Shown: piece by piece, positions 54,235 to 64,000 of the stretch | How the letters are laid out: each line of letters opens with the position of its first letter | How positions within the stretch are numbered: position 1 is the first letter of the stretch | From: Laburnicola sp. R22_1 | Lineage: Eukaryota > Ascomycota > Dothideomycetes > Pleosporales > Didymosphaeriaceae | DNA length: 64,000 bases | NCBI GenBank assembly: GCA_014281115.1 | Contig: JACONQ010000005.1 | Location: 2,790,001 to 2,854,000 of the forward strand | Direction of reading: 5' to 3' | Notes under the pieces: generated by a model | Databases searched by the model: none | The model's input: the letters and a program-made list of their open reading frames with translations, nothing else | Told to the model about the DNA's origin: nothing | Program-made: the position numbers and the translations under genes

Positions 54235-56142
54235 AATGTTGGTGGACGTTTTGCTGGTCGAAATGTTTCGTGGGAGTGCGGTAAGTAGAGAGCGCTATTG
54301 TTTAAAGAGATAGCTCAGGGGTTTGAGGTTTTCGGTCGAGAGATCAGAAAGTTGTGGTGAGGAAGGCTGGAAGGTTTTGATGGGGACTTTATACATTGGG
54401 GCTTCTACGAGGCGGGATTAGACGGTGAATGCGCTCTTCGATGCGGCGGCGAGACAGGTTTGAAATCGAATGATCAGTGGTAGTGAAAGCCAGCCTAACT
54501 ATGACGTACAATGCGAATCTGTGCGCATACACTGCAGCATCTGGATGGAAGGGTGATGGTGATTTTTTACAATGCGGCTCATTATGGTATACCGTACTGG
54601 ACTCTGTTGGGAGCTATTCTCAGCATACCTAGTCGCTCACAAAAGCATCTAACATTTGGCATGTTGTAAGACATGTATACTCAAGAAAGTTCGTATTGTA
54701 TATTGTCTTGTTTGTCTCCATTCGATCTTCCACGTCTTGTATCTTATGCCTATCCATGCTCCTCTTCTACTGATACCGTCTCACGAGCCACTCACTTCTC
54801 TGAACTCATTGTCCCGCGGATACATACACCATCAACCTGTACCCTCTTTGAACGCGCCAACTCTTAGAGTCAGATTTGGCCGTTTTATGGAGTGTGTAAG
54901 TTTGCGTTGACTACAAATAGACCGGGGTAAACGACGAATGGGCCGCCTTCTGAACAACTCTCAGAGCGGTAAAGTCTACCAGCTAACAATGTGAAAGCAA
55001 TTTTCGCCCAGCTAGGCAATGAAATATTTTTAGTTATTATCTGCTTTCATGACTAATAGCGTTCATGGATATGCTGGCAATTGTGCTATTCCATGCACTG
55101 ACAAAAAATTGTATCAGGTACCTACTTCCTCATGAGGCTTTAAAAAAAGATCTGCCTGCTCCCTGCTGTGGACCTATTTAATTTTAGACCCAACGCATGC
55201 ATGTTTTTCTATTCCCCTCCTCTAATCCCCAATGTCAGGGTCTACATTAAGCCTGTCTGTCTCAAATGTTACCTATCACATTTCCCCATCAAGACCCCCT
55301 CTTAATACAACTCCACTATTAGTTTGAGAAAGCATCTCAATTCCGGGATCTCGGTTCTTGTACCTGGACACCGCCCCGCAATCCGACATCATCTGAGACA
55401 AGCTATGTGGCAACCGCGCCGTCAATGCATGACGGCTCCGCATTGTCGGGTTTTCGATTTTGAAGAGAATGACATCTTCTTGGCAGTATATACGATAAGT
55501 GTTGGATGCAGCTTGTTGATTTGATCATGGATCTGGGATGTTCTTTTGTTAGGGTAGATATCAGGTCGTGTGACAGATGGATTTTTCACCGCATAGCTTG
55601 AACGAAACACACACAACCAAGGCTGAACAGCCTTCCCTGCGAAGTTGAAGTGACTGCATTAGTTGCGCTAATTATTGTAAGATTAGACTGCTGCGGGGTG
55701 GTGTTTCAACGAGTCGACCACCATAAGCCCTCCGCAACGAGCACCGAAGGCCAGGTCTTATGTTTGTGATGCAGAAGCAACCTGATGGAAGACATGAACC
55801 AAAAATAAACGAAAACGCCATAACTAGGGGTTTGCCTAATCAAATCCGCCGATACTCAAACATCCCGCTGCGCCAAAGCAATGAAATCTACCACCCAAAT
55901 ACCAAAGAGCAAACCGGGGAATCTGTTGCGCGCCTGTCACCCTTCTGCGAGGGTGCCTTTTTCCTTCCATCCCAGCTCATATCTAATGAGTGTAAGAAGT
56001 AGAGTAGTATAACAAAGGTGCGCTATGAACAAGTGTAGTGCCGCGACGACCGGTCGATGGTGGTATTGTATTAGCCGATCAACGGGCAACGGCCAGCCTA
56101 GAAGCTGGGTGAAGGGTATGTGTGAGATGATGAAGAAGGTTT
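54235..56142. other. Gene-poor region
   Basis: About 1.9 kb with no supported gene. Open frames of 60-85 codons only; AT content rises near 55000-55200. No repeats or tRNA found. Confidence 0.4.
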
Positions 56143-58125
56143 CTACGGCGAGCGTGTATTGCTCGCCAATTCCGCCTCGACGTATCTCGGCCAAGTGTTG
56201 GTGAAGACAAGATACTTGATGCTTTCGAACGCCGCATCGAACACCTCCTCGGTGAACTGACTAGGCACAAGGCTCCGTGTACTTGAAGTACTCGATACGC
56301 TCGATGCGGTCGTATTGGATTCGATACTTGTTGGTCGATCAAGGGTGTTCTCCCATGGACACACGACGTTCTCTCTCTCGGTTGGCGGCATGGGGTCCGT
56401 GGGGCTACTGCTGCGCTGCGGCATATACGGGTCGTATTCCATGCCTTCGAACTGCACCTGAAGCTTTTTGAAGATCTTGTATTCGATGTTGATGGGTGTC
56501 TCAGCGGTGAAAGGGTTGATGAGGGTGAAGAAAATGAGAGAGGCATCTGTGTGCATCTGGCGTCTCTGTGTGGTTGTCACGGTGCGCAGAGGCGACCACT
56601 TCTTTTTGAAGTTGCGCACTTCGCGAAGAAAGATGGTGTTCTCGGCTGTGAACTCGCGTGACGCCGCCCAATCGATCAGAGCTTCAATGTTGTGCTCTAT
56701 GCTGAACTCCAGGGCTTGCATGCTAGCCTTCGGTTTGAGCTCATTTCTCAGTAAAGACTGTGGGTCCTTTTCGGTGGAAGTGGAAGGAGTGGATGCGAGC
56801 GAGCGGGTGCCAACAGAAGTAGAGATTTTTTGTCGTTTCCTGGTCCGGTCCCGGGCGGCATCTCGCAGTGGGATCAAGATGAGTACTTGCTGACATACGA
56901 CCAGTGAAGGAATGAACCTGCGGCGAAAATTGGTTAGCGATACATTCGACTGCGCACATGTCCTTAGCCCCCAAGCAAATAGAAGCGGTAGCCGCTATTT
57001 TTGGTGGTTACACATGGAGAATTCTGCACTCTGACAACGGATTGGCAAATCAAAAATACTCCAGATGCACTAAGCCGATGCAAATTTGGAGAATGTGAAC
57101 TCACCAGCCTGCCGCAGGGAAGAACCTATTTATAGCCCTCATTCCTGGCAAGCTCCCGTGAGTGAACGCGATCCATAGAGGAGTTCCGGGTAATCTGCAC
57201 AAGATATTAACACATGAGGGTACAAAAATAGAGCAGCTACATACCCCGCAAATATCGCGAGTCTCGTTTGCCAAGCCCAAGAATGAACGTCGTTTACATT
57301 TCGGATCTTCCATAGAATCCATGGGCCGACGATTGCAGTCCAGAATAGCTGAACAAAAATAGAAGGAATCCTAGAATAATTAGCTACCGAGATAGTCACT
57401 GATCAGTTTGAGGCTCACCATTCTGCTCCTTGACGACATTCTCTTGGACCTACAATGGGGCCGAAGGAACCGTATGAAGCATGGAACCGCCGTGAGCCAA
57501 AAAAGAGAGCAACCGCCGGGACGAACTGTCACAGTTAACGGGAAGCAAGACGAGGATTTTTACGAGCAGGCGCTTACCGAAATGACCAAGCCAATGAGTG
57601 TTCCGACGTACACTTTGGCGGTAGCATCAAGGTCGAGCCAGGCTTCAAAGAGCCCCCGTGGAGTGAAGGAGAGGCGCTTCTTGCGTGCACCAGCAAGAAA
57701 GTCTTTTTGCATTCGCCGTTGACTCTCGTACGCCTTGAGAACTCTAGCATTGCAGGCTTGCAAATAATTAGATCTGTTGACCATTTCGAATGGGTTCACT
57801 TACATTGAAATATTGCCATTCCAGACGGAAGGAATATGGACATGACCCAGAACTCAGCCGAACACGGCCAGCGCCCATTCAATGGGTATACTAGCAGTAC
57901 TAGGACCAAGTAGACGTGAAGCATTGAGACAGATGCAAAGACGACATCGAGGCCCCGAATCCGAACGCAAAAATCCGAACGGCGGCGGTAGAGGAGGGAG
58001 AGTTCGACACCGAGAACGATGGTATAGACTATGGCAGCGATCACGTAGAGGATACCGGCAGCGTCTACGTTGGGATCTGTTCCATCGAGAACTCGGGGGA
58101 CGAGAATGGGAGCCATCCTAAGCAT
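56143..58125 (-). CDS. Seven-transmembrane receptor with C-terminal RGS domain (GprK-like)
   Basis: Six exons (58125-57804, 57756-57578, 57525-57419, 57370-57245, 57194-57105, 56917-56143) with introns of 47, 52, 48, 50 and 187 bp give 532 aa, in frame throughout. Seven helices are visible: GILYVIAAIVYTIVLGVELS, VVFASVSMLHVYLVLVLLVY, FWVMSIFLPSGMAIFQ, YVGTLIGLVISFVPAVALFF, WIPSIFVQLFWTAIVGPWIL, LAIFAGLPGTPLWIAFTH and WFIPSLVVCQQVLILIPL. The cytosolic C-terminus (about 290-530) has an RGS-like arrangement split by a Ser/Pro-rich loop: EFSIEHNIEALIDWAASREF, AENTIFLREVRNFKKKW, and later FDAAFESIKYLVFTNTWPRY. Fungal receptors of this class couple a sensor to G-alpha inactivation in one chain. The ligand is unknown. 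An alternative start is at 58116. Confidence 0.82.
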
Positions 58126-60786
58126 AGTGTAGAGGCTCTAGAGGCGAGTTCGAAGGCAAGAGGATTAAGGCGACAACATGCAGGTGGGCGTTGTGAACGA
58201 AGTGAGGAGAAAGTGGAAGGAGAAAAGCCGACAGGACGGAAAGGTACCGATACAATGGAAGCGCGACGACCAGCTCGTCGAATGAGCGAGATAAAGTGGA
58301 TGCTTGCTAAAGAGCGATTCGGCGTGCGAAAGTCGATGCCTAGAGGACGTCTGAATGGATCCGTATGGGAGAGGTCCAAAACGATAAAACAGGGCCGCCG
58401 CAGGCAAGTATACCTAGCAGCATTACGGACGGCAAGGGAGCGTGGACGGATGCTGCCGAGCAGAAGCCTACATTGTGTCACATCTTGGGGCGAGCTGGAG
58501 TCAGGGCGGTGACGAGCGCACGGCTGGGAGGTGTCACAGAGGACGCCAGGGGAACACAGGCTGCTACAGTGCCGTCCCAATAATGGCGCAAATATGCAAG
58601 CGCAAAGGGATGACCATACTGTTGCATTATTGCTGCATCGAAGCGCTGGCTTGATGGGCTGCGGTGGCGGTTGAGGTGTCGCAAAATAGCACTGGGCAGC
58701 ATCGTGTGAGCGGCGCCATGAGGCCAATGCTGCTTTCGCCTGATGTGCGATGAGGCGGACCGAGTTTCACGTCTCGGAAGCCCACGAAAACCTCCACCTC
58801 GACGTCAATTGGCCCGCCCCATGCTTCGCCGCCTGCTCGATGCAACTGCTGCTCGAAGTGTATACAGCCAAAAGGCTCCGATCCACGCTTGCGGCGCCAC
58901 ATCTCTCGGCTTCTCTTTGTTTCTTCCAGAGCCATCATGGATGCCAATAAGCCCAGTGCCCCCTTCACTGCACCGAGTGTTCGGGAATGCCATGGGCGCC
59001 CTCGTTCCAGCGCCAGATGCTCACCCTGCGACCTCGATTTCTACTGGCCAACACGTTCATGCAGTTCTCTGTTCCTTAATCCACGCCAGAGTACCGGCGG
59101 ACCGGTAGTACCTTCGCATCGTCGAAACTACTGCTGTCACTTTCGTCGGCTGTTTCACGTCAGACCTTCTAGAAGCTCGGATGCAGAATCCTGCCTGTGG
59201 ATAAGGCTGTCGCCACGTAGATTAGCTGAGGCCTTGTTCATGCGAAGAGGCTTACTAACTCACCATTTCCCCAGATACCAACCCAACTAGCACGCCACTT
59301 CCGCGAAAGTCGAAACTGGGCTGATGAGCAGTGTGCAGCATTGTGATGAGACATGCAGCTCAAGGTGGCTGTAACATGACCAGGGATGGCGCTTTCCACC
59401 GCTGTGCTCCAGCGAAACAGTATTGATAAAGTTCGGACGACCAACAGCACCGTGCACGCAGCTGCGCTATTGCAATGTTCCTCTCGAGCATCCAGCACGA
59501 GCATACTGTGTCAGTTCGATGGCGCTGCTTCTTCATCCTCGTCGCAAAGCCGCGCTCAGCACCAAGTCTAGGCCATTCTCCCTTCCACCTCTTCACAATG
59601 ATCATGCAGGTGTGGTTGGTCGGCTACTGCTCATATCTTCAATCGCTGAAGTTTACACAGCCGCCGTATCTTTGCGTTGCAGGGTCGGGCTGGTCAATCA
59701 ACACCAGCCTCGGCCAGTGGGCAGTAAACTAAAGGGCATACGAGCAGGGAGTGATCGTGGCACTGAAGTCTGGAGTAGTCTTTACTACTGGACAGTGCTG
59801 CGGAGGAACACCAGATTAGGCGGCCGTTTTTGTGAGACGCACCGCACGATATCGGCAAATTCGACCTCCACGCTTCAGATAGTACATGCGCCTTCATGAG
59901 CCCCGAGTAGTAGATCACTGTTCGACGATGTTCATCTAGGCTTGTCACCCTTCGGTTCGCACTTCAAGTGCGTCCTCGTTGGCTTGGATACCACATCTCT
60001 ATCGTACATGTGTTACCGCCTCTGGTGGACTGGATTGAGGCTGCTGCACTCGTTACGCGCCCCGTTCCCCCGTCTGATACACGTGCCGGTCACTCGTTGC
60101 GTTGTGACTCTAGAGGCAGGCGCATTGTCCGTAGATGTGCGCCGAGGCTAGCAAAACCGCAATGCTCCATCACTTCTTCACTCATAAACTGGAACCTAAA
60201 GGGCAGATTATCAAGTACGTCCCGTGATCCCACTACAGAAAACACACGCCGATCACGTAGGGGAATTTGCGCTGCCTAAACCTTCACGCGTATCTCAAGT
60301 CGGAACACATGGGGTGGCTTTCCACACACACTTCACATTAAAACACTCATTCACATGGTAATCAGATCTCTCAGATTGAGAGACAGTGACATACAGAATC
60401 CAATGCTCGACCCAAGCTTCTCATTCAATGGGACATAGGTTTTCTTTCATGTCACCTCTACGCGCAGATTTGTTCACGCATCCACTTCGTGCAACGTCCT
60501 ATTCCATGCTCAACGATCTTCACGCCGTAGCCAATGTGCCTTTAAAACACCATGTTTATTGGCCTTATTCTTTTATTCCACTCTCCAAAGAATCCTGTGT
60601 TCCATATCTAGAACTCGCTGGCTTCGTCATTTAGCATCGTCATCGCCCTACAGACCAACACCGCTACCGAATCACATTGTCGAAACACTCTAACCGATCA
60701 ACATAACTCACTCAAGCCGCACAGCAAGTACGTACTCCGTCTTCATCGAGCCTCCAGAGCCGTAGCACGCTCTCGAACAAACGAAC
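58126..60786. other. 2.7-kb gene-poor region
   Basis: Many short open frames on both strands (58065-59950) but no domain, signal peptide or consistent codon pattern. The first few hundred bases are the receptor promoter side. The last 200 bp contain a possible leader of the zinc-ribbon gene. Confidence 0.4.
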
Positions 60787-61545
60787 ATGCCTGATTATCG
60801 CGTTTGGGAATGCCCCAGATGCCACGAAACCGAAAACAATTCGACGGCCTGGTACCAGAAACCATTTCGTTATTGCGACAGCTGTGGTTTCGACAGAAAA
60901 CACGATCCATATGTCGTAAACGATAGCGACGGCGATTCCTCGATAGAGGTTCGGCTCAGCGACTACGGTGGCGACAGCAGCAGCGATAGTGACAGCGGTT
61001 CCTCAAGGGTGGTTAGGCCCAGAAATATCCCAGAGGCAGTTGGGCCAGATGTTCATGATTTAACTTGTATAAGCGAGGCTACGCCCAGCAATTCCCCAAG
61101 CATAAATGGGCCAAGAGTGGTTGAGTTGAGCGATAGCGAGAGTGACAGCGATGCGGAAACCATTTCTATCCCAGGCTGGCCATGGGTGGTTGAGTCGAGC
61201 GAAAGCGAGAGTGAAAGCGATGCGGAAGCCATGCAGGCCAATCAAGAACCTGAGGTACCAAATGTACGAAGACCTGAACACGTTATAAGAAGGAAGCCAG
61301 TACCCATAAGGATAAAGAGGGAGCCAGTACCAAACCCAGTACAATACCAGCAGCATCCATACATGTACGAACCGCATCCATACGAGCCGCATCACACGTT
61401 GCCAGAACCGAATTATCGGCTTCCAACACGGAGCGGTGTGAAACCACACGACGATAGATGTTGCTGCTGCAGTGATGACGACGATGGATGTTGCTGCTGC
61501 AGGGATGATGACCCTGATAGTCTCTGCCCCTGCGTGGTTATGTGA
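60787..61545 (+). CDS. Zinc-ribbon protein with acidic repeats, Cys clusters and a C-terminal CaaX-like motif
   Basis: An intronless ORF of 252 aa. The N-terminus has a four-Cys zinc ribbon (WECPRC ... RYCDSCGF; Cys 9, 12, 30 and 33). The middle is Ser/Asp/Glu-rich with a duplicated block (VVELSDSESDSDAE and VVESSESESESDAE), followed by a basic segment (RRKPVPIRIKREPVPNP) and a Pro/Tyr/His-rich stretch. The C-terminus is striking: CCCC, four Asp, CCCC, then acidic residues and CPCVVM at the very end. CVVM fits a CaaX box (predicted farnesylation because X is Met), and the Cys runs could be palmitoylated or bind metal. A membrane-tethered zinc-ribbon protein is my inference. No homologue is recognised. 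Confidence 0.6.
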   Translation: MPDYRVWECPRCHETENNSTAWYQKPFRYCDSCGFDRKHDPYVVNDSDGDSSIEVRLSDYGGDSSSDSDSGSSRVVRPRNIPEAVGPDVHDLTCISEATPSNSPSINGPRVVELSDSESDSDAETISIPGWPWVVESSESESESDAEAMQANQEPEVPNVRRPEHVIRRKPVPIRIKREPVPNPVQYQQHPYMYEPHPYEPHHTLPEPNYRLPTRSGVKPHDDRCCCCSDDDDGCCCCRDDDPDSLCPCVVM

Positions 61546-62249
61546 GCAGTACAAGATTCTCTATCCGAATGTTTATTCGTTTCACTATTACGACAGTACG
61601 GCACAAGACCTCTTGTACTATAGGGTGAAAGTCACGGGGAAAACATTCAAAATCTACCTAACTGTATTACAGGCTGAAGACGAACTCGTATTCTCGGTAA
61701 CTTCCTTAAAAATTAATGCCATTTCGCAATTCAACCGCTGCAACTATTGTTCACCATCGCGTACCAATTAGCCGTAATCGGAAGGTTCGTATTGACACTG
61801 TAAACGGTCGATACTGAAAAGCCTACTTGAGCCACGCGAATCGTCTTCGGATATATGGCTAATAAGAAGCAGGTGTGGATGACTCAAATTAAACTGGGGC
61901 AATGATTGGCGTGTCATGTCAGGCAGCATCAGCAATGCTCCTTCGCAATCTATACCTTCTCGTACTGGACGTACCCCGCAAAATAACTAGAACCTTTCGA
62001 GACGGCGTCAAACTACCGATTGCCTGTTGGAGTAACTTTGCGACCGCACGAGAGCGAACAATCGGCCTTGTATTTTCTCACACATGTCTTTGTAAAGGCT
62101 TGGAAATTCAGGTCGCTAGGCTAAAGACACAGCGTACGTCTGGTGGATTAAACACGACGTAGTACAAATACAGACAATGATCGCCGATATCTTTGCCCCG
62201 GCTGACCACCGTATACCTCACTGTCGGTAACCCCCGTCTGACAACCATC
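61546..62249. other. Intergenic region
   Basis: No gene is supported. Short open frames at 61472-61771 and 61902-62162 have no features. Confidence 0.4.
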
Positions 62250-64000
62250 ATGGGCGCCTTCCGCCTATCGGTTCTTCCGTTACTCCTAGCATCCAAAGCT
62301 CTCTCCATCGACTTTCCCTCGGTACCAATATGGCCTACTGGACGTTGTACGGACCCTTCTCTGACTATTCCTTCATGGACAATTAAAGACTACAAAGTCG
62401 TAAAGGGAACAGCGACCTTTCAAGTCGTGAATCGCGCTTCTGCGTCTACAGATTGCTGCGCTTTCGTTACCTGCTCACCTGGTAAAGAGGCGTGTGCAGG
62501 GTCTGCTGGCAGTAATGAGATGAGAGTGACCTGGAAGGAGGGACAAGATGGGAAGAAAGTGATCAATGTTGATGAACTTTGGTATTGTGCTGACGAGGGT
62601 GATAAGTATGTCGACTTCTTCAAGTTTGAAAAGGTTGGGAGAGCGTAGCTGATTTTCTTTTCAGGACAATATTCAGAGGGTCCGGAAGTACGATTATTAC
62701 TTCGTGCGAGGGCGAAGATTGTGTCTCTCCTATCACCTACCTCGCCCAAGGTAGTTTGACTCTGCCTGTACCCCTCAAGCCGGCACAGCCATCACCACCA
62801 CCCGGCTATGATGCTCCCACCTGTGCCAGTGTTGGTCAAGATCAGTGGTCGATCACTGGTGGTACGTATTGCACTATTCTCGCAATCCTCAAAATCTTTG
62901 GCGGTGGCTGATCCACCCTTCTAGTCGAGTACAAAAATATAACCAGGGGTCAGTGCAAACATTGGTACATGCTCGATCAGGTCTGTATCGATGGTGATTT
63001 CGTCTCCAAAGGCCAGTACCTTAGTCTGGAAATAACGAACAATGCCATTTCGCACACAGTGAACTGTAGCTACATGCCCTCGTACAACAATTACGATATA
63101 CCTACCCCTTTGCGCTGCAAGGGTGGCGAGTTCAATGAGATCACACTCGATGTCTCCTGGTCTGGAGCAGCCCCCAACTTCAATCTGAAAGTGGAACAAT
63201 TGTGGTATTGTCTCGAGAATCCACTGAAAAACGTCAGACCGTAAGTATAATTATTAGTTTAAACTCGGCCGTGTCATATTCGTTCGCGTGCTTACAAGGG
63301 AAATAGGAGCGCCATTCTAGCATCAGGCAGCACATCTATACCGCTAAAGTGCTCATCGATGCTTGGAATCACTGGGTCATCAGACGACATTATCACGACG
63401 TGCACCGACCCATCATCGGGCTATACCATCAACGGATCGCAAGACGCCAAACAGACTCTGCCCCCGTACTCTCTCATTACAGCATACCCCGTACACGGTG
63501 GCTGCACTTTTGATAGCATCATCAATCCCACGTTTTACTACCGCGGCATGCGGTTTGAAACAAACACCTATTCATCGGACGATCCAGACAGCGCCACACT
63601 CAAAAGCTTCTCTGCTGGCCTTACGGGGCCAGGATTCAAAGACTTCTTTTTCTACCAGAATAAAGCAATTTCGGGCCAAGGAGTTGATACCATGTAAGTG
63701 AAGATATGAGTTGTTCATGACGATTGATTAGAGTGGGCGCTGATGCAACTCAGGTACACATGCGCAGTATATTACGATGGCAAGCCGAAAGACCAGCACT
63801 GGAACTGCACGTACGCATTTAATCCGCACACTAAAGTCATTACACAGGAGAAGACCTGGCCGTGCAGCGATAAGAATCCAAGTCAACCGTAAATACCCAA
63901 CAGATGCCTCCACTTGTTCACCAACTGATTAGTAACAGTCTCTATTTCACCGGTAGCGGCTCCTTCGATTGGGGTGTTGACCCTTACTTTCAATGCACCA
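62250..64000 (+). CDS. Secreted multi-domain Cys-rich protein, partial (runs off the window)
   Basis: Six exons are visible (62250-62605, 62665-62861, 62925-63240, 63307-63693, 63754-63888, 63933 onward) with introns of 44-66 bp, all GT-AG and frame-consistent, encoding more than 480 aa. The 3' end is outside the window. A signal peptide starts it (MGAFRLSVLPLLLASKALS). The mature part repeats a module in which Cys-containing beta-like strands lead to a shared motif: INVDELWYCADE in the first and LKVEQLWYCLEN in the second. Related strands occur later (MYTCAVYYDGK, HWNCTYAFNPHT, KTWPCSD). Paired Cys suggest disulphides outside the cell, and N-glycosylation sequons are present (NIT, NCS, NCT). 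I do not recognise a named family. A cell-wall, surface or host-interaction role is possible. No catalytic motif is seen. Confidence 0.75.

Noticed and set aside
57408..57722. 104-codon plus ORF and an apparent frame break in the receptor gene
   Set aside because: Choosing the acceptor at 57526 instead of the later TAG site restores frame and the expected sequence FVPAVALFFGS; the plus ORF is antisense to these exons.
59423..59899. 158-codon plus ORF in the gene-poor region
   Set aside because: Overlaps other frames of similar length, no signal or domain, no promoter or intron context.
1..64000. CRISPR array, tRNA/rRNA genes, secondary-metabolite core enzyme, Starship captain
   Set aside because: Looked for repeat-spacer structure, tRNA A/B boxes, PKS/NRPS motifs and DUF3435 recombinase motifs by eye; none seen. 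A tRNA scan would settle the tRNA point.

Overview
The window is nuclear DNA of a filamentous ascomycete, most likely a dothideomycete of the order Pleosporales. The evidence is short GT-AG introns of about 45-190 bp with CTAAC-like branch points, fungus-specific families (a HET-domain protein, a DUF3723 protein, a receptor with an RGS domain), and transposon copies damaged by CpA-to-TpA changes of the kind made by repeat-induced point mutation (RIP). I see no bacterial, viral or organellar features, no CRISPR array, and no recognisable tRNA or rRNA gene.

The first ~24.5 kb is an accessory, transposon-rich compartment. It opens with the 3' half of a heavily RIP-mutated Ty3/gypsy chromovirus that carries a degenerate antisense Cys-rich ORF. 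A HET-domain gene follows, then a pogo-type transposase tail and several minisatellites. Next come a small secreted protein gene, two hypothetical genes, a fragment resembling the tail of a BCS1-type AAA protein, and a disrupted DUF3723 gene. A Tc1/mariner element with clear TIRs and TA target duplications has a single premature stop. A RIP-mutated pogo transposase, an N-terminally truncated protein kinase, a 5'-truncated LINE with a 16-bp target duplication, and a frameshifted BTB gene complete this part.

After a gene-poor stretch (24.5-26.5 kb), 26.5-58 kb is an ordinary housekeeping block: a nuclear hypothetical protein, an Hsp20-type chaperone with a perfect heat-shock element, a Pex22-like peroxin, eIF2B gamma, Swc5 (SWR1 complex), a polytopic membrane protein, the Rag GTPase Gtr2, a membrane MAPR/cytochrome-b5-like protein, ribosomal protein S25, a Bni4-like PP1-binding protein, two hypothetical proteins, and a seven-helix receptor with a C-terminal RGS region. 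Divergent pairs share short promoters (Pex22/eIF2B gamma 254 bp; Swc5/membrane protein 276 bp).

The last 6 kb is gene-poor. It holds an unusual zinc-ribbon protein ending in Cys clusters and a CaaX-like motif, and a large multi-exon secreted Cys-rich protein that runs off the right edge.

The genes form no single pathway. The main story is the contrast between a decaying mobile-element compartment and a conserved block. Exon boundaries were inferred by eye from splice consensus and frame continuity, with no transcript data.
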